Shown here: piece by piece, positions 52,075 to 61,118 of the stretch
Position numbering within the stretch: the stretch's first letter is position 1
How the letters are laid out: each line of letters opens with the position of its first letter
Source: Bog-1198 sp963727045
GTDB taxonomy: Bacteria; Pseudomonadota; Gammaproteobacteria; Steroidobacterales; Steroidobacteraceae
Length of the DNA stretch: 64,000 bases
NCBI GenBank assembly: GCA_963727045.1
Contig: CAVSES010000002.1
Location: 1,922,001-1,986,000 of the forward strand
Direction of reading: 5' to 3'
Notes under the pieces: model-generated
The model's database searches: none
What the model was told of the DNA's origin: nothing
The model's input: the letters and a program-made list of their open reading frames with translations, nothing else
Position numbers and translations under genes: made by a program

Positions 52075-54254
52075 GATGATTTCTTCCCGGACAGAATATC
52101 TCGGTCTATGGGCAGGCGGCGCAGGCGAATGCCGGTCGCGGCGCAGAGTGCATTGACAAGAGCCGGCGGCGCGGCCGTCACGCCGGTCTCGCCTATGCCG
52201 CCGGGCGCTTCTCCGCTCTTGATCAAATGCACGTCGATCTTCGGCGCCTCGTTGATTCGCAGCATGCGATAGTCGTTGAAATTGCTCTGCTGAACTCGGC
52301 CCTTGGCGATGGTGATCTTACCGTATAGGGCCGCAGTCAGCCCGAATATCAAGCCGCCCTGCAATTGCGCCACCACCGTGTCCGGGTTGACGACGATGCC
52401 GGTGTCCACGGCGGAAACCACACGGCGTACGCGCACTTCGCCGTTGGCATCGACCTCGGCCTCCGCGACGGTCGCAATGAAGCTGCCGAATGCCACCTGG
52501 AGCGCGATGCCCCGGCCGGTGCGTGCAGGCAGAGGATTTCCCCACCCCGATTCGGCAGCCGCGAGTTCGAGTGCGGCCTTGAGGCGAGGCGATTTGTCGA
52601 GCAGGCCGCGGCGAAATGCGACCGGATCCTTGTTTGATTTCTTCGCGAGCTCATCCATGAAGCTTTCGATGGCGAATACATTGTTGTTGGGGCCGACGCC
52701 GCGCCAGAATCCCGTCGGCACGGCCGGCGGCTCATCCCGCACATATTCCACGTGCAGATTGGGAATGTCATATGGAATGTCTGCGCCGCTGTCGACGGCA
52801 TCGATGTCGATGCCCTTCTGAAACGCCGGCGGCAGCCAGCGCGCGATGACCGAGGAGCCCGTGATCCGGTGTTTCCAGCCGGCGATGCGGCCGTTCGACA
52901 GCGTCGCCGACAGGGTGTCGCGGTACACGGGGCGGTAGACGTCGTGCTGAATGTCCTCCTCACGGGTCCAGACGACCTTGACGGGCCCGTCGACTTGTTT
53001 GCCGATTTGCACGGCCATGTCGGTCATGTCCACCTCGAGCCGGCGACCGAAGCCGCCGCCGATGAGGAGGTTGTGCACCGTGACCTTGTCGAGCGGAAGC
53101 CCCGCAACCTTGGCCGCCGCGGCCTGGGTCCGCGTGAGCACCTGGGTTCCAACCCAAACCTCGCAGCTTGCCGGCGTCACGTGCACCGTACAGTTCATCG
53201 GCTCCATGGTGGCATGCGCAAGGAAGGGCATCTCGTACGCAGCTTCCAGCCTCTCGCCTTCGGCCAGGCCCTTGGCGACGTCGCCCACGGACTTGGCAAC
53301 CGCGCCCTCCTTCTCGCTCGCGGCGCGAAGCTGCTTCCAGATCTCATCGGAGGAAACCGTGGAATGCGGGCCCTCGTTCCACGTGATGCGAAGCTTGTCC
53401 AAGCCTTGTTTGGCCGCCCACATGTGATCGCCGACGACGGCGACGAAATCCCTGAACACGATGATCTGGCGTACGCCGGGGACTGCCTTGGCCTCGGCGT
53501 CATCGACATGCTCCACGGTCCCGCCGAATACCGGAGAAGCGGCCAGCGTCGCGAACTTCACGCCCGGCGGCATGGCATCGATCCCGTACACGAGTTTGCC
53601 GTTGACCTTGTCGGGCGTGTCGAACCGCTTGCGCGGGGTGCCGATCAAGTTGAAGTCCTTCGCATCCTTGAGCGCCGGCTCCTTTGGCGGCGTCAGGCCC
53701 CGGGCATGATCGATCAGCGCGGCGTAGGAGGCGCGCCGACCGCTCGCATCGTGGATTACTTCGCTCTTCTCGGTACGGACGCCGGTGGGATCCACTTTCC
53801 ACTGCCGGGAGGCGGCCTGCACGAGAATGTAGCGCGTGCCCGCGGCCGCCCTGCGCAACGGCAGCCAGAAGGAACGCACCGAATTCGAATTGCCGGTGAC
53901 TTGCAGTCCAAAGATGGGGTTGCCGTAGAGCTTGTCATTGGGGGGCGCGGCTTCGAGTGTCACCTGGTCGAAGTCCGCATCGAGTTCCTCGGCCAGTATC
54001 ATGGCGATGGAGGTGTAAATACCCTGGCCCATTTCGACCTGTGGCATGATGAGGGTGATCTTCCCGTTTCTGTCGATGCGTATGAATGCGTTGGGTGCGA
54101 ACTCGGGAGCAGGAGCCTGCGCGCCGCCGGCAGAGGGTATGTGGAAGCCGACCATCAAACCGCCCACGACAAGCCCGGTCTGAAGGAATTCGCGCCTCGT
54201 CAGCGCCGTGCGATCCTGAAAATGACATGGAATTGGATCAGGCTTGGGCTGCAT
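52071..54254 (-). CDS. periplasmic molybdopterin aldehyde dehydrogenase, large subunit
   Basis: Large subunit of a second xanthine-dehydrogenase-family enzyme, 727 residues from the ATG at 54254. A Tat signal is present (TRREFLQTGLVVGGLMVGF). Mo-binding motifs are GQGIYTSIAMILAEELDAD, GGGFGRRLEVDMTDMAV and GIGETGVTAAPPALVNALC, with the conserved Glu in GIGE. The longer frame upstream is antisense-like sequence within the small subunit gene. It overlaps the 2Fe-2S gene by 17 bases and the cytochrome gene by 4 bases, as expected for a three-subunit complex. Confidence 0.93.
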   Translation of the reverse strand: MQPKPDPIPCHFQDRTALTRREFLQTGLVVGGLMVGFHIPSAGGAQAPAPEFAPNAFIRIDRNGKITLIMPQVEMGQGIYTSIAMILAEELDADFDQVTLEAAPPNDKLYGNPIFGLQVTGNSNSVRSFWLPLRRAAAGTRYILVQAASRQWKVDPTGVRTEKSEVIHDASGRRASYAALIDHARGLTPPKEPALKDAKDFNLIGTPRKRFDTPDKVNGKLVYGIDAMPPGVKFATLAASPVFGGTVEHVDDAEAKAVPGVRQIIVFRDFVAVVGDHMWAAKQGLDKLRITWNEGPHSTVSSDEIWKQLRAASEKEGAVAKSVGDVAKGLAEGERLEAAYEMPFLAHATMEPMNCTVHVTPASCEVWVGTQVLTRTQAAAAKVAGLPLDKVTVHNLLIGGGFGRRLEVDMTDMAVQIGKQVDGPVKVVWTREEDIQHDVYRPVYRDTLSATLSNGRIAGWKHRITGSSVIARWLPPAFQKGIDIDAVDSGADIPYDIPNLHVEYVRDEPPAVPTGFWRGVGPNNNVFAIESFMDELAKKSNKDPVAFRRGLLDKSPRLKAALELAAAESGWGNPLPARTGRGIALQVAFGSFIATVAEAEVDANGEVRVRRVVSAVDTGIVVNPDTVVAQLQGGLIFGLTAALYGKITIAKGRVQQSNFNDYRMLRINEAPKIDVHLIKSGEAPGGIGETGVTAAPPALVNALCAATGIRLRRLPIDRDILSGKKSS

Positions 54255-54690
54255 GCTTGATCGCCTCGCGGATGCGGACATAAGTTCCGCACCGGCAAAT
54301 ATTCCCCGCCATGGCGGCGTCGATGTCCGAATCCCCGGGATGCGCAACGGTGTTGAGAAGCGCCGTCGCCGACATGATCTGGCCCGACTGGCAATAGCCG
54401 CACTGGACAACCTCCAGATCCAGCCATGCCTTCTGCACCCGGGCTCCGACCGGGGTGGCGCCGATGCCCTCGATCGTGGTGACCGCACGCTGGCCGATCG
54501 ACCCCACGGCCAGCAGGCAGGAGCGCACGGGCGCCCCATCCACGTGGACGGTGCAGGCGCCGCACTGCGCTATACCACAGCCGAATTTCGTGCCGGTCAG
54601 CCCCAGAACATCGCGCAGCACCCAAAGCAGCGGCATGTCGGGTGGAGCGTCGACATTCCTTGTTTCGCCGTTTATCCGCAGACTGACCAT
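54238..54690 (-). CDS. 2Fe-2S subunit of the cytochrome-linked dehydrogenase
   Basis: A 150-residue small subunit from the ATG at 54690 (MVSLRINGETRNV), with GAGGT before it. Both clusters are visible: FGCGIAQCGACTVHVDGAPVRSC and VQCGYCQSGQIM with GNICRCGTY. First gene of the minus-strand 2Fe-2S / Mo / cytochrome operon. An in-frame ATG at 54711 would add seven residues. Confidence 0.94.
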   Translation of the reverse strand: MVSLRINGETRNVDAPPDMPLLWVLRDVLGLTGTKFGCGIAQCGACTVHVDGAPVRSCLLAVGSIGQRAVTTIEGIGATPVGARVQKAWLDLEVVQCGYCQSGQIMSATALLNTVAHPGDSDIDAAMAGNICRCGTYVRIREAIKHAAQA

Positions 54691-54849
54691 GATGTACCTC
54701 GTGGAAGGCAAGGCGATGGCAGGGCTACCGCAAGACTATAAATCCATCGAGGAAAACCCGCCATCGTCCTGAAAGGCGGCCAACGCCGGTGAATGCGTTG
54801 ACCCGGCCGCAGGCCGCATTCATCATCGGCGTCTCGACAAGGGAAAACC

Positions 54850-55977
54850 GTGCGAATTCGCGTTCCGAACCGGATCATCAACCGTCTCGTCCTGGCCGCC
54901 GCGCTCCATGCGGCGCAGTGGTCCTCGGCGCAGGCCGCCGACCCGGAGCCGGTCCAGCACGAGTTCACCATCGAAAATTTCAAGACGGAAAACGGCGCTG
55001 TGCTGCCGCTGGCGCGCATCGTCTATGGCACCTACGGGCATTTGAATGCGGCAGGCGACAATGCGGTGCTCCTCCCGTCGCACTATATGGCCGACATGCA
55101 CGGCTACGGGTTTCTGATCGGACCGGGCAAGGCGCTAGACCCGGCGAAACTGTTTCTGGTTACCAGCGAATTGTTCGGCAACGGCCGGTCGTCCTCGCCC
55201 AGCAACACGCCCGAGCCATTGCATGGCCCGCGATTTCCCGCCACGACGGTCCGCGACAATGTGGACGCGGTGCATCGCCTCCTGACCGAACAGCTCAAAG
55301 TGCGCCACCTGCGGGCCGTGATCGGCTTTTCGATGGGGGCTCAGCAGGCGTTTCAATGGGCCGTGAGCTATCCGGACTTCATGGATCGCATCGTGGCCAC
55401 GTCGGGTACGGCGAAGACCTACGGTCATGGCATCGTGCGGCTCGAGGGGCAGATCGCCGCGCTCACTCTCGACCCGGCATTCAACGGGGGCGACTACTCC
55501 GTACAGCCGAAGAAGGGTATGCAGGCCTTCGCCATGGTCTGGACCGGCTGGCTGTTCTCGCAGGAATGGTGGCGGCGCGAACTCTGGCGGGGCGACCCCG
55601 CGCTCGGCGGCAGCTTCGATCAAGTAGTCGAGCGCTTCCGCACGAATTTCATACCCGGAGCCGATGCCAATGACCTCATCCTTCAAATGCGCACGTGGGA
55701 ACGGCACGACGTGGGCGGCACCCCGCCGTTTCACGGCGATGTCGAGGCGGCGCTGCGCTCCATCAAAGCTCAGGTGCTGTACATGCCGTCGCAAACCGAC
55801 TTGTATTTCCCGGTGACCGACGCGCGGTACGAAGCGGCGTTCATTGCGCATTGTTCGCTCGTGCCGATTCCCTCGCTCTGGGGCCACCCGGCCGGCGCGG
55901 GTGCATCGCCGGCGGACGGCAGGTTCCTCAACGAGCACATCGCGGCGTTCCTCGAAGGCAAAACCGCGAAAAAATGA
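54850..55977 (+). CDS. secreted alpha/beta hydrolase, MetX-like
   Basis: A 375-residue alpha/beta-hydrolase close to homoserine O-acetyltransferase. A signal peptide (ending SSAQA) argues against a cytosolic biosynthetic role. The nucleophile is in IGFSMGAQQAFQW, the acid in PSQTDLYFP and the base in WGHPAGAG; ARIVYGTYGHLNAAGDNAVLL is the family start. GTG start with AAGGGAAAACC upstream. It probably acylates or deacylates a small molecule in the periplasm. Substrate unknown. Confidence 0.87.
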   Translation: MRIRVPNRIINRLVLAAALHAAQWSSAQAADPEPVQHEFTIENFKTENGAVLPLARIVYGTYGHLNAAGDNAVLLPSHYMADMHGYGFLIGPGKALDPAKLFLVTSELFGNGRSSSPSNTPEPLHGPRFPATTVRDNVDAVHRLLTEQLKVRHLRAVIGFSMGAQQAFQWAVSYPDFMDRIVATSGTAKTYGHGIVRLEGQIAALTLDPAFNGGDYSVQPKKGMQAFAMVWTGWLFSQEWWRRELWRGDPALGGSFDQVVERFRTNFIPGADANDLILQMRTWERHDVGGTPPFHGDVEAALRSIKAQVLYMPSQTDLYFPVTDARYEAAFIAHCSLVPIPSLWGHPAGAGASPADGRFLNEHIAAFLEGKTAKK

Positions 55978-56090
55978 CTCCGGTTCTCGCAGCAGGACGT
56001 GCGATTGTCCGCGCCTTGGACGCCATTCCTTGGGTGCGCACGAGCACCCTCCCTAGTATAGTTTCGCATTCTTTGGCCCGAGGTGATCGC

Positions 56091-59000
56091 ATGCGTCGTC
56101 ATGGAATCGTCAGCGCTTCACTGTGCGTCGTCGGGGGGTTGCTTCTCTGTGCCTCCGCCCGGAGTGCGGCGCCCCTGCTCTTGCGGAATCCCGCGCTCAG
56201 CCAGGACAAGATCGCGTTTCTCTACGCCAACGATATTTGGGTCGTCGCGCGCGAAGGGGGAGATGCAAGAAGGCTGACCTCGGCGGGCAGCGTGGCGGCG
56301 GGGCCCTATTATTCGCCCGATCACACGCAAATTGCATACTCGACCAGCGCTCATGGATTGATGGACGTGTACGTCGTGAATGCGGACGGCGGAGTGCCGC
56401 GGCGGCTCACCTGGGAGCCGACAGGGAGCCGGGTTGCCGGCTGGACACCGGACGGCAAGGAGATCCTGTTCGCCTCGCAGCATGCAAGCTACTCGGACTT
56501 TCCCCGGCTGTTTCGGGTGCGCGCCGACGGCATCGGACCGCCACAATCGCTGCCCCTGCCGAGCGCCGCCGAAGGGAGCTTCTCGGATGATGCGAGCACG
56601 CTGGCATATGTGCCCTTCCAGCAGTGGCAACCGGCGTGGAAGCGCTATCGCGGCGGCCAAACGACCCCGATCTGGCTCGTGAACCTCAAGACTCTCGACA
56701 TCGAAAAGATTCCCCGCGAAAACTCCAACGATTCGAACCCGGTGTGGAGCGGCGCCACGGTGTACTTCCTGTCCGACCGCAACGGCCCCGTCTCTCTGTT
56801 CAGCTATGACCGGGGAACGAAGGAGGTGCGCGAGGTCATTGCGAACAAGGCCTTCGACCTGAAGTCGGTCGGCGCAGGACCGGGCGCGCTGGTCTACGAG
56901 CAGTTCGGCTCGCTGCATCTGTATGATCTCACGACGCATCAAGAACACGCCGTGCCGGTCACGATTCGCGGAGACCTGCCGGAGCTCGTGCCGCATCTGG
57001 CCAATGTTCCGGTCAAGGAGTTGCAGAATGTCGCCATCTCACCGACCGGAGCGCGCATTCTCGCGGAAGCGCACGGCGACATCTTTACGGTGCCGGCCGA
57101 AAAAGGGGACACCCGCAATTTGACCCGGACGCCGGGGTCTGCCGAGCGCGATCCCGCGTGGTCGCCCGACGGAAAATCAATCGCCTATTTCAGCGATGCC
57201 TCGGGGGAATACCAACTCCACGTGCGGGATCAGGATGGCTTGCAGCCGCCGAAAGTCATCGACTTGGGACCCGGCGCGTCGTTCTTTTATGCCCCGCATT
57301 GGTCGCCCGATTCCAAGCGCATCGCCTTCACGGATAAGCATCTGCATCTGTGGTACGTGGACGTGGCCGGCGGCAAACCCGTCAAGGTCGACACCGGTCT
57401 GCGGGGCGGTTTCGGCAGCGCCATGGAGCTTGCCTGGTCGCCGGATTCGCAATGGATTGCGTATACCCGCGACCTCGAGAGTCAGATGCATGCGATCTTC
57501 TTCTATTCCCTGGCCTCTCATGCTTCCACGCAGATCACCGACGGCATGAGCAACGCAGCGCATCCGGTTTTCGATCCGAACGGAAAGTACCTGTACTTCG
57601 CCGCGTCGACGAACAACGGGCCATCGGATGCCGGGATTGATCTCTCGTCGCTCGATCGCGCCACCAACAGCAGCGTGTATGTCGTCGTGCTGTCGCGCAG
57701 CGGCGCCTCGCCGGTGCCGCCGGAGAGCGACGATGAGAACAAGCAAAAGGAAGATGAGGCGAAGAAGGGCGACGCCGCGAAGGACGCCAAGAAGGACGAC
57801 CAGGGCGCCACACCGGACTCCGACAAGGACCGGCCGGCGGCCAAGGAGCAGGGCAGGAAGGACGGGGCAAAAAAAGGGGCGGAGAAGCCCAAGCCCACGG
57901 TGATTGATCTGGCGGGGATCGGCAATCGGATCCTGTCGCTGCCGATTCCCGCGCGCAACTACGTCGATATCGCGGTGGGCAAGGCGGGGGTCCTGTTTCT
58001 CGCCGCTGGTCCTGCGGTGGGCCGCTCGTCGGAGGATGGCGGGACGCCGGTGCTTGCACTGTGGCGATTCACCACCGAGAAGCGCTTGACCGAAGAGATC
58101 TTGAGCGGCTTGACCGCCTTCAAGGTGTCCTTCGACGGCGAGAAGCTGTTCTATTCGCGGCAGGATAACTGGTTTCTCGCGCCCACGGCGGAACTCAAGC
58201 CCGGTTCGCCGGACGCGGCCGCAGGCAAGCCTGTGAACAACGGCGGCATGACCGCGGTGCTCGATCCGCGGGCCGAGTGGAGACAGATGTATCGCGAGAC
58301 CTGGCGCCTGCAGCGTGACTTTCTCTACGACCCGCACGTTCATGGTCTCGACCTGGACAAGATTCAAGCGAGGTACCAGCCCTACCTCGATGGTCTGGGT
58401 GCGCGCGACGAATTCACCTATCTGTGCGTAGAGATGCTCGGCGAGGTGCAGATCGGGCATATGTTCGTGCGCGGGCCTGGCAAGCCGCCGGACGCGCCGA
58501 AGCCCGGCCTGCTCGGCGCCGACTATACGCTCGATCACGACCGCTACAGATTCGCGAAGATTTATAACGGTCAGAACTGGACACCGTCGCTCACCGCGCC
58601 GCTGACGCTTCCAGGCATCAATATCGTCGAGGGCGACTACCTGCTTGCCGTCAACGCACGGGAACTCCGTGCCTCCGACAACATCGATGCCTTCTTCGAC
58701 GGCACCGCGGGCAAGCAGACCGTACTGCGTATTGCAAAGAGTGCCGACGGCAAGGATGCGCGCGATGTCACGGTCGTGCCCGTCGACTCCGAGCATGGAC
58801 TGCGCAACCTCGACTGGATCGATTCGAACCGGCGCAAAGTCGATTCTTTGTCGGGCGGCAGAATCGCCTACATCTACATGCCGAACACTGCGGGCGCCGG
58901 CTATACCAATTTCAACCGATATTTCTATGCTCAACTGGACAAACAAGGGGTGGTGCTCGACGAGCGCTACAACGAAGGCGGATTCATCGCCGACTATGTC

Positions 59001-59483
59001 GTCAACGTGCTGGGACAGAAATTGCTGAGCGGCGCGATCGAACGCGACGGCAAGCCGGTTCACGATCCGGAGGGCGCGATCTTTGGACCCAAGGCGATGA
59101 TCATCGATCAGTCCGCAGGATCCGGCGGAGACGCCATGCCCTGGTATTTCCGCAAGGCGAATCTCGGGACCCTGGTCGGGGTGCGCACCTGGGGCGGCCT
59201 GGTCGGCATCGGTGGTTACCCGACCCTGATTGACGGCGGATTCGTCACGGCGCCCCGCTATGCAATTTACGGCCTCAACGACGAATGGGAAGTCGAAGGC
59301 CACGGCATCGCGCCGGACGTCGAAGTCCAAATGCTGCCCAAAGATATGGCGGCGGGACACGATGTACAGCTGGAACGCGCAGTATCGATAGTGCTCGAGC
59401 AACTGAAGGAACATCCGGTCGTCGAGCCCAAGGTGCCGCCGTATCCGAACCATCACGAGCGCGACGGGCTCGGCATCCGCTGA
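56091..59483 (+). CDS. tricorn protease homologue, secreted
   Basis: A 1130-residue tricorn-type peptidase (S41B). After a signal peptide (LCVVGGLLLCASARSA) come WD40/TolB-like beta-propellers, with repeated SPDGKSIAYFSD-type blades to about residue 540. A charged Lys/Asp/Glu insert occupies about 544-603 (KQKEDEAKKGDAAKDAKK). The C1, PDZ and C2 domains follow; the catalytic Ser is S1011 in AGSGGDAMP, before RTWGGLVGIGG, and His lies in VQIGHMFVRG. Such enzymes cut peptides from other proteases. GAGG is 8 bases before the ATG; the longer frame upstream overlaps the MetX-like gene. Confidence 0.92.
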   Translation: MRRHGIVSASLCVVGGLLLCASARSAAPLLLRNPALSQDKIAFLYANDIWVVAREGGDARRLTSAGSVAAGPYYSPDHTQIAYSTSAHGLMDVYVVNADGGVPRRLTWEPTGSRVAGWTPDGKEILFASQHASYSDFPRLFRVRADGIGPPQSLPLPSAAEGSFSDDASTLAYVPFQQWQPAWKRYRGGQTTPIWLVNLKTLDIEKIPRENSNDSNPVWSGATVYFLSDRNGPVSLFSYDRGTKEVREVIANKAFDLKSVGAGPGALVYEQFGSLHLYDLTTHQEHAVPVTIRGDLPELVPHLANVPVKELQNVAISPTGARILAEAHGDIFTVPAEKGDTRNLTRTPGSAERDPAWSPDGKSIAYFSDASGEYQLHVRDQDGLQPPKVIDLGPGASFFYAPHWSPDSKRIAFTDKHLHLWYVDVAGGKPVKVDTGLRGGFGSAMELAWSPDSQWIAYTRDLESQMHAIFFYSLASHASTQITDGMSNAAHPVFDPNGKYLYFAASTNNGPSDAGIDLSSLDRATNSSVYVVVLSRSGASPVPPESDDENKQKEDEAKKGDAAKDAKKDDQGATPDSDKDRPAAKEQGRKDGAKKGAEKPKPTVIDLAGIGNRILSLPIPARNYVDIAVGKAGVLFLAAGPAVGRSSEDGGTPVLALWRFTTEKRLTEEILSGLTAFKVSFDGEKLFYSRQDNWFLAPTAELKPGSPDAAAGKPVNNGGMTAVLDPRAEWRQMYRETWRLQRDFLYDPHVHGLDLDKIQARYQPYLDGLGARDEFTYLCVEMLGEVQIGHMFVRGPGKPPDAPKPGLLGADYTLDHDRYRFAKIYNGQNWTPSLTAPLTLPGINIVEGDYLLAVNARELRASDNIDAFFDGTAGKQTVLRIAKSADGKDARDVTVVPVDSEHGLRNLDWIDSNRRKVDSLSGGRIAYIYMPNTAGAGYTNFNRYFYAQLDKQGVVLDERYNEGGFIADYVVNVLGQKLLSGAIERDGKPVHDPEGAIFGPKAMIIDQSAGSGGDAMPWYFRKANLGTLVGVRTWGGLVGIGGYPTLIDGGFVTAPRYAIYGLNDEWEVEGHGIAPDVEVQMLPKDMAAGHDVQLERAVSIVLEQLKEHPVVEPKVPPYPNHHERDGLGIR

Positions 59484-59493
59484 AGCTTCGGAC

Positions 59494-61056
59494 TCAACGC
59501 CTCCTTGGATGTCTCGGCCAGCCGGTGAAGATCAGCGCGGCGATGCAGAGGAAGGCAAATGAATTGCCCGTCTCCTCATAGGCCGTGTGGCCTCCCGACA
59601 CCATGGGCACCGTGACCAGCATGCCGTCTTCGGGATGCGGGTTGCGGTAGGGATCGTCTGCATACGTCTTCTGCACCACGCGGCCATTCGGATCGATGAG
59701 CGCGGAGACGCCGGAATTGACTGCGCGCACCATGCTCACGCGAAGCTCGACGCTTGCGAACACGGACAACGCCAGATGTTCCCACGGCTCGGCGTCTGCG
59801 CCGAACCAGGAGTCGCTGGTCAAATTGACGAGGAGATCGGGGTGCAGCTGCCCGACGCGGCGCAGGAACCCCTGCAAGATATCTTCGTAGCAGATCACCG
59901 GGCCGAGTTTCCAAACCTGGTTCCCGCCACCCGTGAGGGGCAGCGTGGCCGGTCCCTTGCCCGCCGTGAATCGACCGGTGCCCGCGGGCAGGAAATTTCG
60001 CAGCCACGGAAAGGTCTCGATGCCCGGAATGTATTCGCCGAACGCCAGCAGGCGCACTTTGTCGTAGCGTCCGGCCGCTCGTCCGTTGTCGTCGAGGATG
60101 ATCGCTGAATTGAACGCGTCGTCGTGCGATGCGTCGTACATCTCCGCGCCCACCACGACCGGGATGCTGAATCCGCGGCGGATCATCCCCAGCGATTCGG
60201 GTGCAAGATCGGCGGCGAAATCCCGGGGCAAGGTCACCGGATAGCTGCCCTCGCTCCACACGATGAGCTGAGCGCCGTCGTGCTGCAGCCGGCGGGACTG
60301 CGATTGCAGCGCGGTCAGTTGGCGAACGGCCTCTTCGCGCGACAATTCGCCGTCGACCGTGTAGGCGAAGTTCGGCTGGACGAGGCCAACCTTCAAGCGC
60401 GGCGCGCGGGCGATCATTTCGTCCACCTGCCGCATGCGCACCCCGCCGAAGACCAGAGCCGCAACGGTCAGCGCCGCGGCCGCGAGCGCCGAATGACGCG
60501 CAGCGAGCCCATCGACGGCGAGGTCGAGGAGTGCGCCGTTGACCAGCATCAGCAGCGCGGTGACCCCGAGAGGACCCGTCAGTTCGGCGATCTGGATGAC
60601 GAGCGGGTGCCACGCCTGGGAGATCCACTGGCCGCAGGGGAACAATTGCGGCACCGCGAATTCGCTAACGACCATCGCCAGCGGCGCAAGCACGGTCATG
60701 GGGACGCGGCGCCTTTGCCGGATGCCGCGCACGATCGCGGTGAACAACAGAAAAATGAGCGCGCGCGTCGCGCAAAACAGCAGGAACCCCAGCGTCGCCG
60801 CCCACCAGGGAAAGTCCGCGAAGCGCCGCATCACGTCGATCAGCCAGTAGAAGCCGCCCCCCGTCTCCACCACGCCGGCCCACCAGCCCAGAAAAAGTGC
60901 CTGTTTGAACGTGGGCGCCCGATCGACCGCGAGCAACATGGGAACCGCCGCGACCCAGGCGAAGGCTGAAAAATCGAAGGGCGTCACCGCAAGGAACCAA
61001 AGGCAGCCGCTCAAAGTGACGAGGGCGAAGGCCGAGTGGAAATTAAGCTTAAGCAT
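59494..61056 (-). CDS. second Lnt-like apolipoprotein N-acyltransferase
   Basis: A 520-residue Lnt homologue from the ATG at 61056 (MLKLNFHSAF). N-terminal membrane helices to about residue 205 precede the nitrilase domain, which keeps the triad E269 (IVWSEGSYP), K333 (YDKVRLLAFGEYIP) and C389 (VICYEDILQ). The C-terminal helix is LCIAALIFTGW. Compared with the canonical lnt at 32.2 kb the sequence is clearly diverged. It is divergent from leuS with 62 bases between. A different acyl donor or lipoprotein set is possible. Confidence 0.88.
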   Translation of the reverse strand: MLKLNFHSAFALVTLSGCLWFLAVTPFDFSAFAWVAAVPMLLAVDRAPTFKQALFLGWWAGVVETGGGFYWLIDVMRRFADFPWWAATLGFLLFCATRALIFLLFTAIVRGIRQRRRVPMTVLAPLAMVVSEFAVPQLFPCGQWISQAWHPLVIQIAELTGPLGVTALLMLVNGALLDLAVDGLAARHSALAAAALTVAALVFGGVRMRQVDEMIARAPRLKVGLVQPNFAYTVDGELSREEAVRQLTALQSQSRRLQHDGAQLIVWSEGSYPVTLPRDFAADLAPESLGMIRRGFSIPVVVGAEMYDASHDDAFNSAIILDDNGRAAGRYDKVRLLAFGEYIPGIETFPWLRNFLPAGTGRFTAGKGPATLPLTGGGNQVWKLGPVICYEDILQGFLRRVGQLHPDLLVNLTSDSWFGADAEPWEHLALSVFASVELRVSMVRAVNSGVSALIDPNGRVVQKTYADDPYRNPHPEDGMLVTVPMVSGGHTAYEETGNSFAFLCIAALIFTGWPRHPRRR

Positions 61057-61118
61057 CCTTAATCCAGGCCAATGCAGTTCACGGCTATTGCGCATCTCGG
61101 GTATTCTGAGGCCCAATC

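Noticed and set aside
52752..54260. 502-codon plus-strand frame opposite the molybdenum subunit
   Set aside because: His/Arg/Gly-rich shadow with no family features; the minus-strand gene has full motifs.
57177..59456. 759-codon open frame on the minus strand, antisense to the tricorn gene
   Set aside because: High GC keeps antisense frames open; its translation has no domain and the plus strand clearly encodes tricorn.
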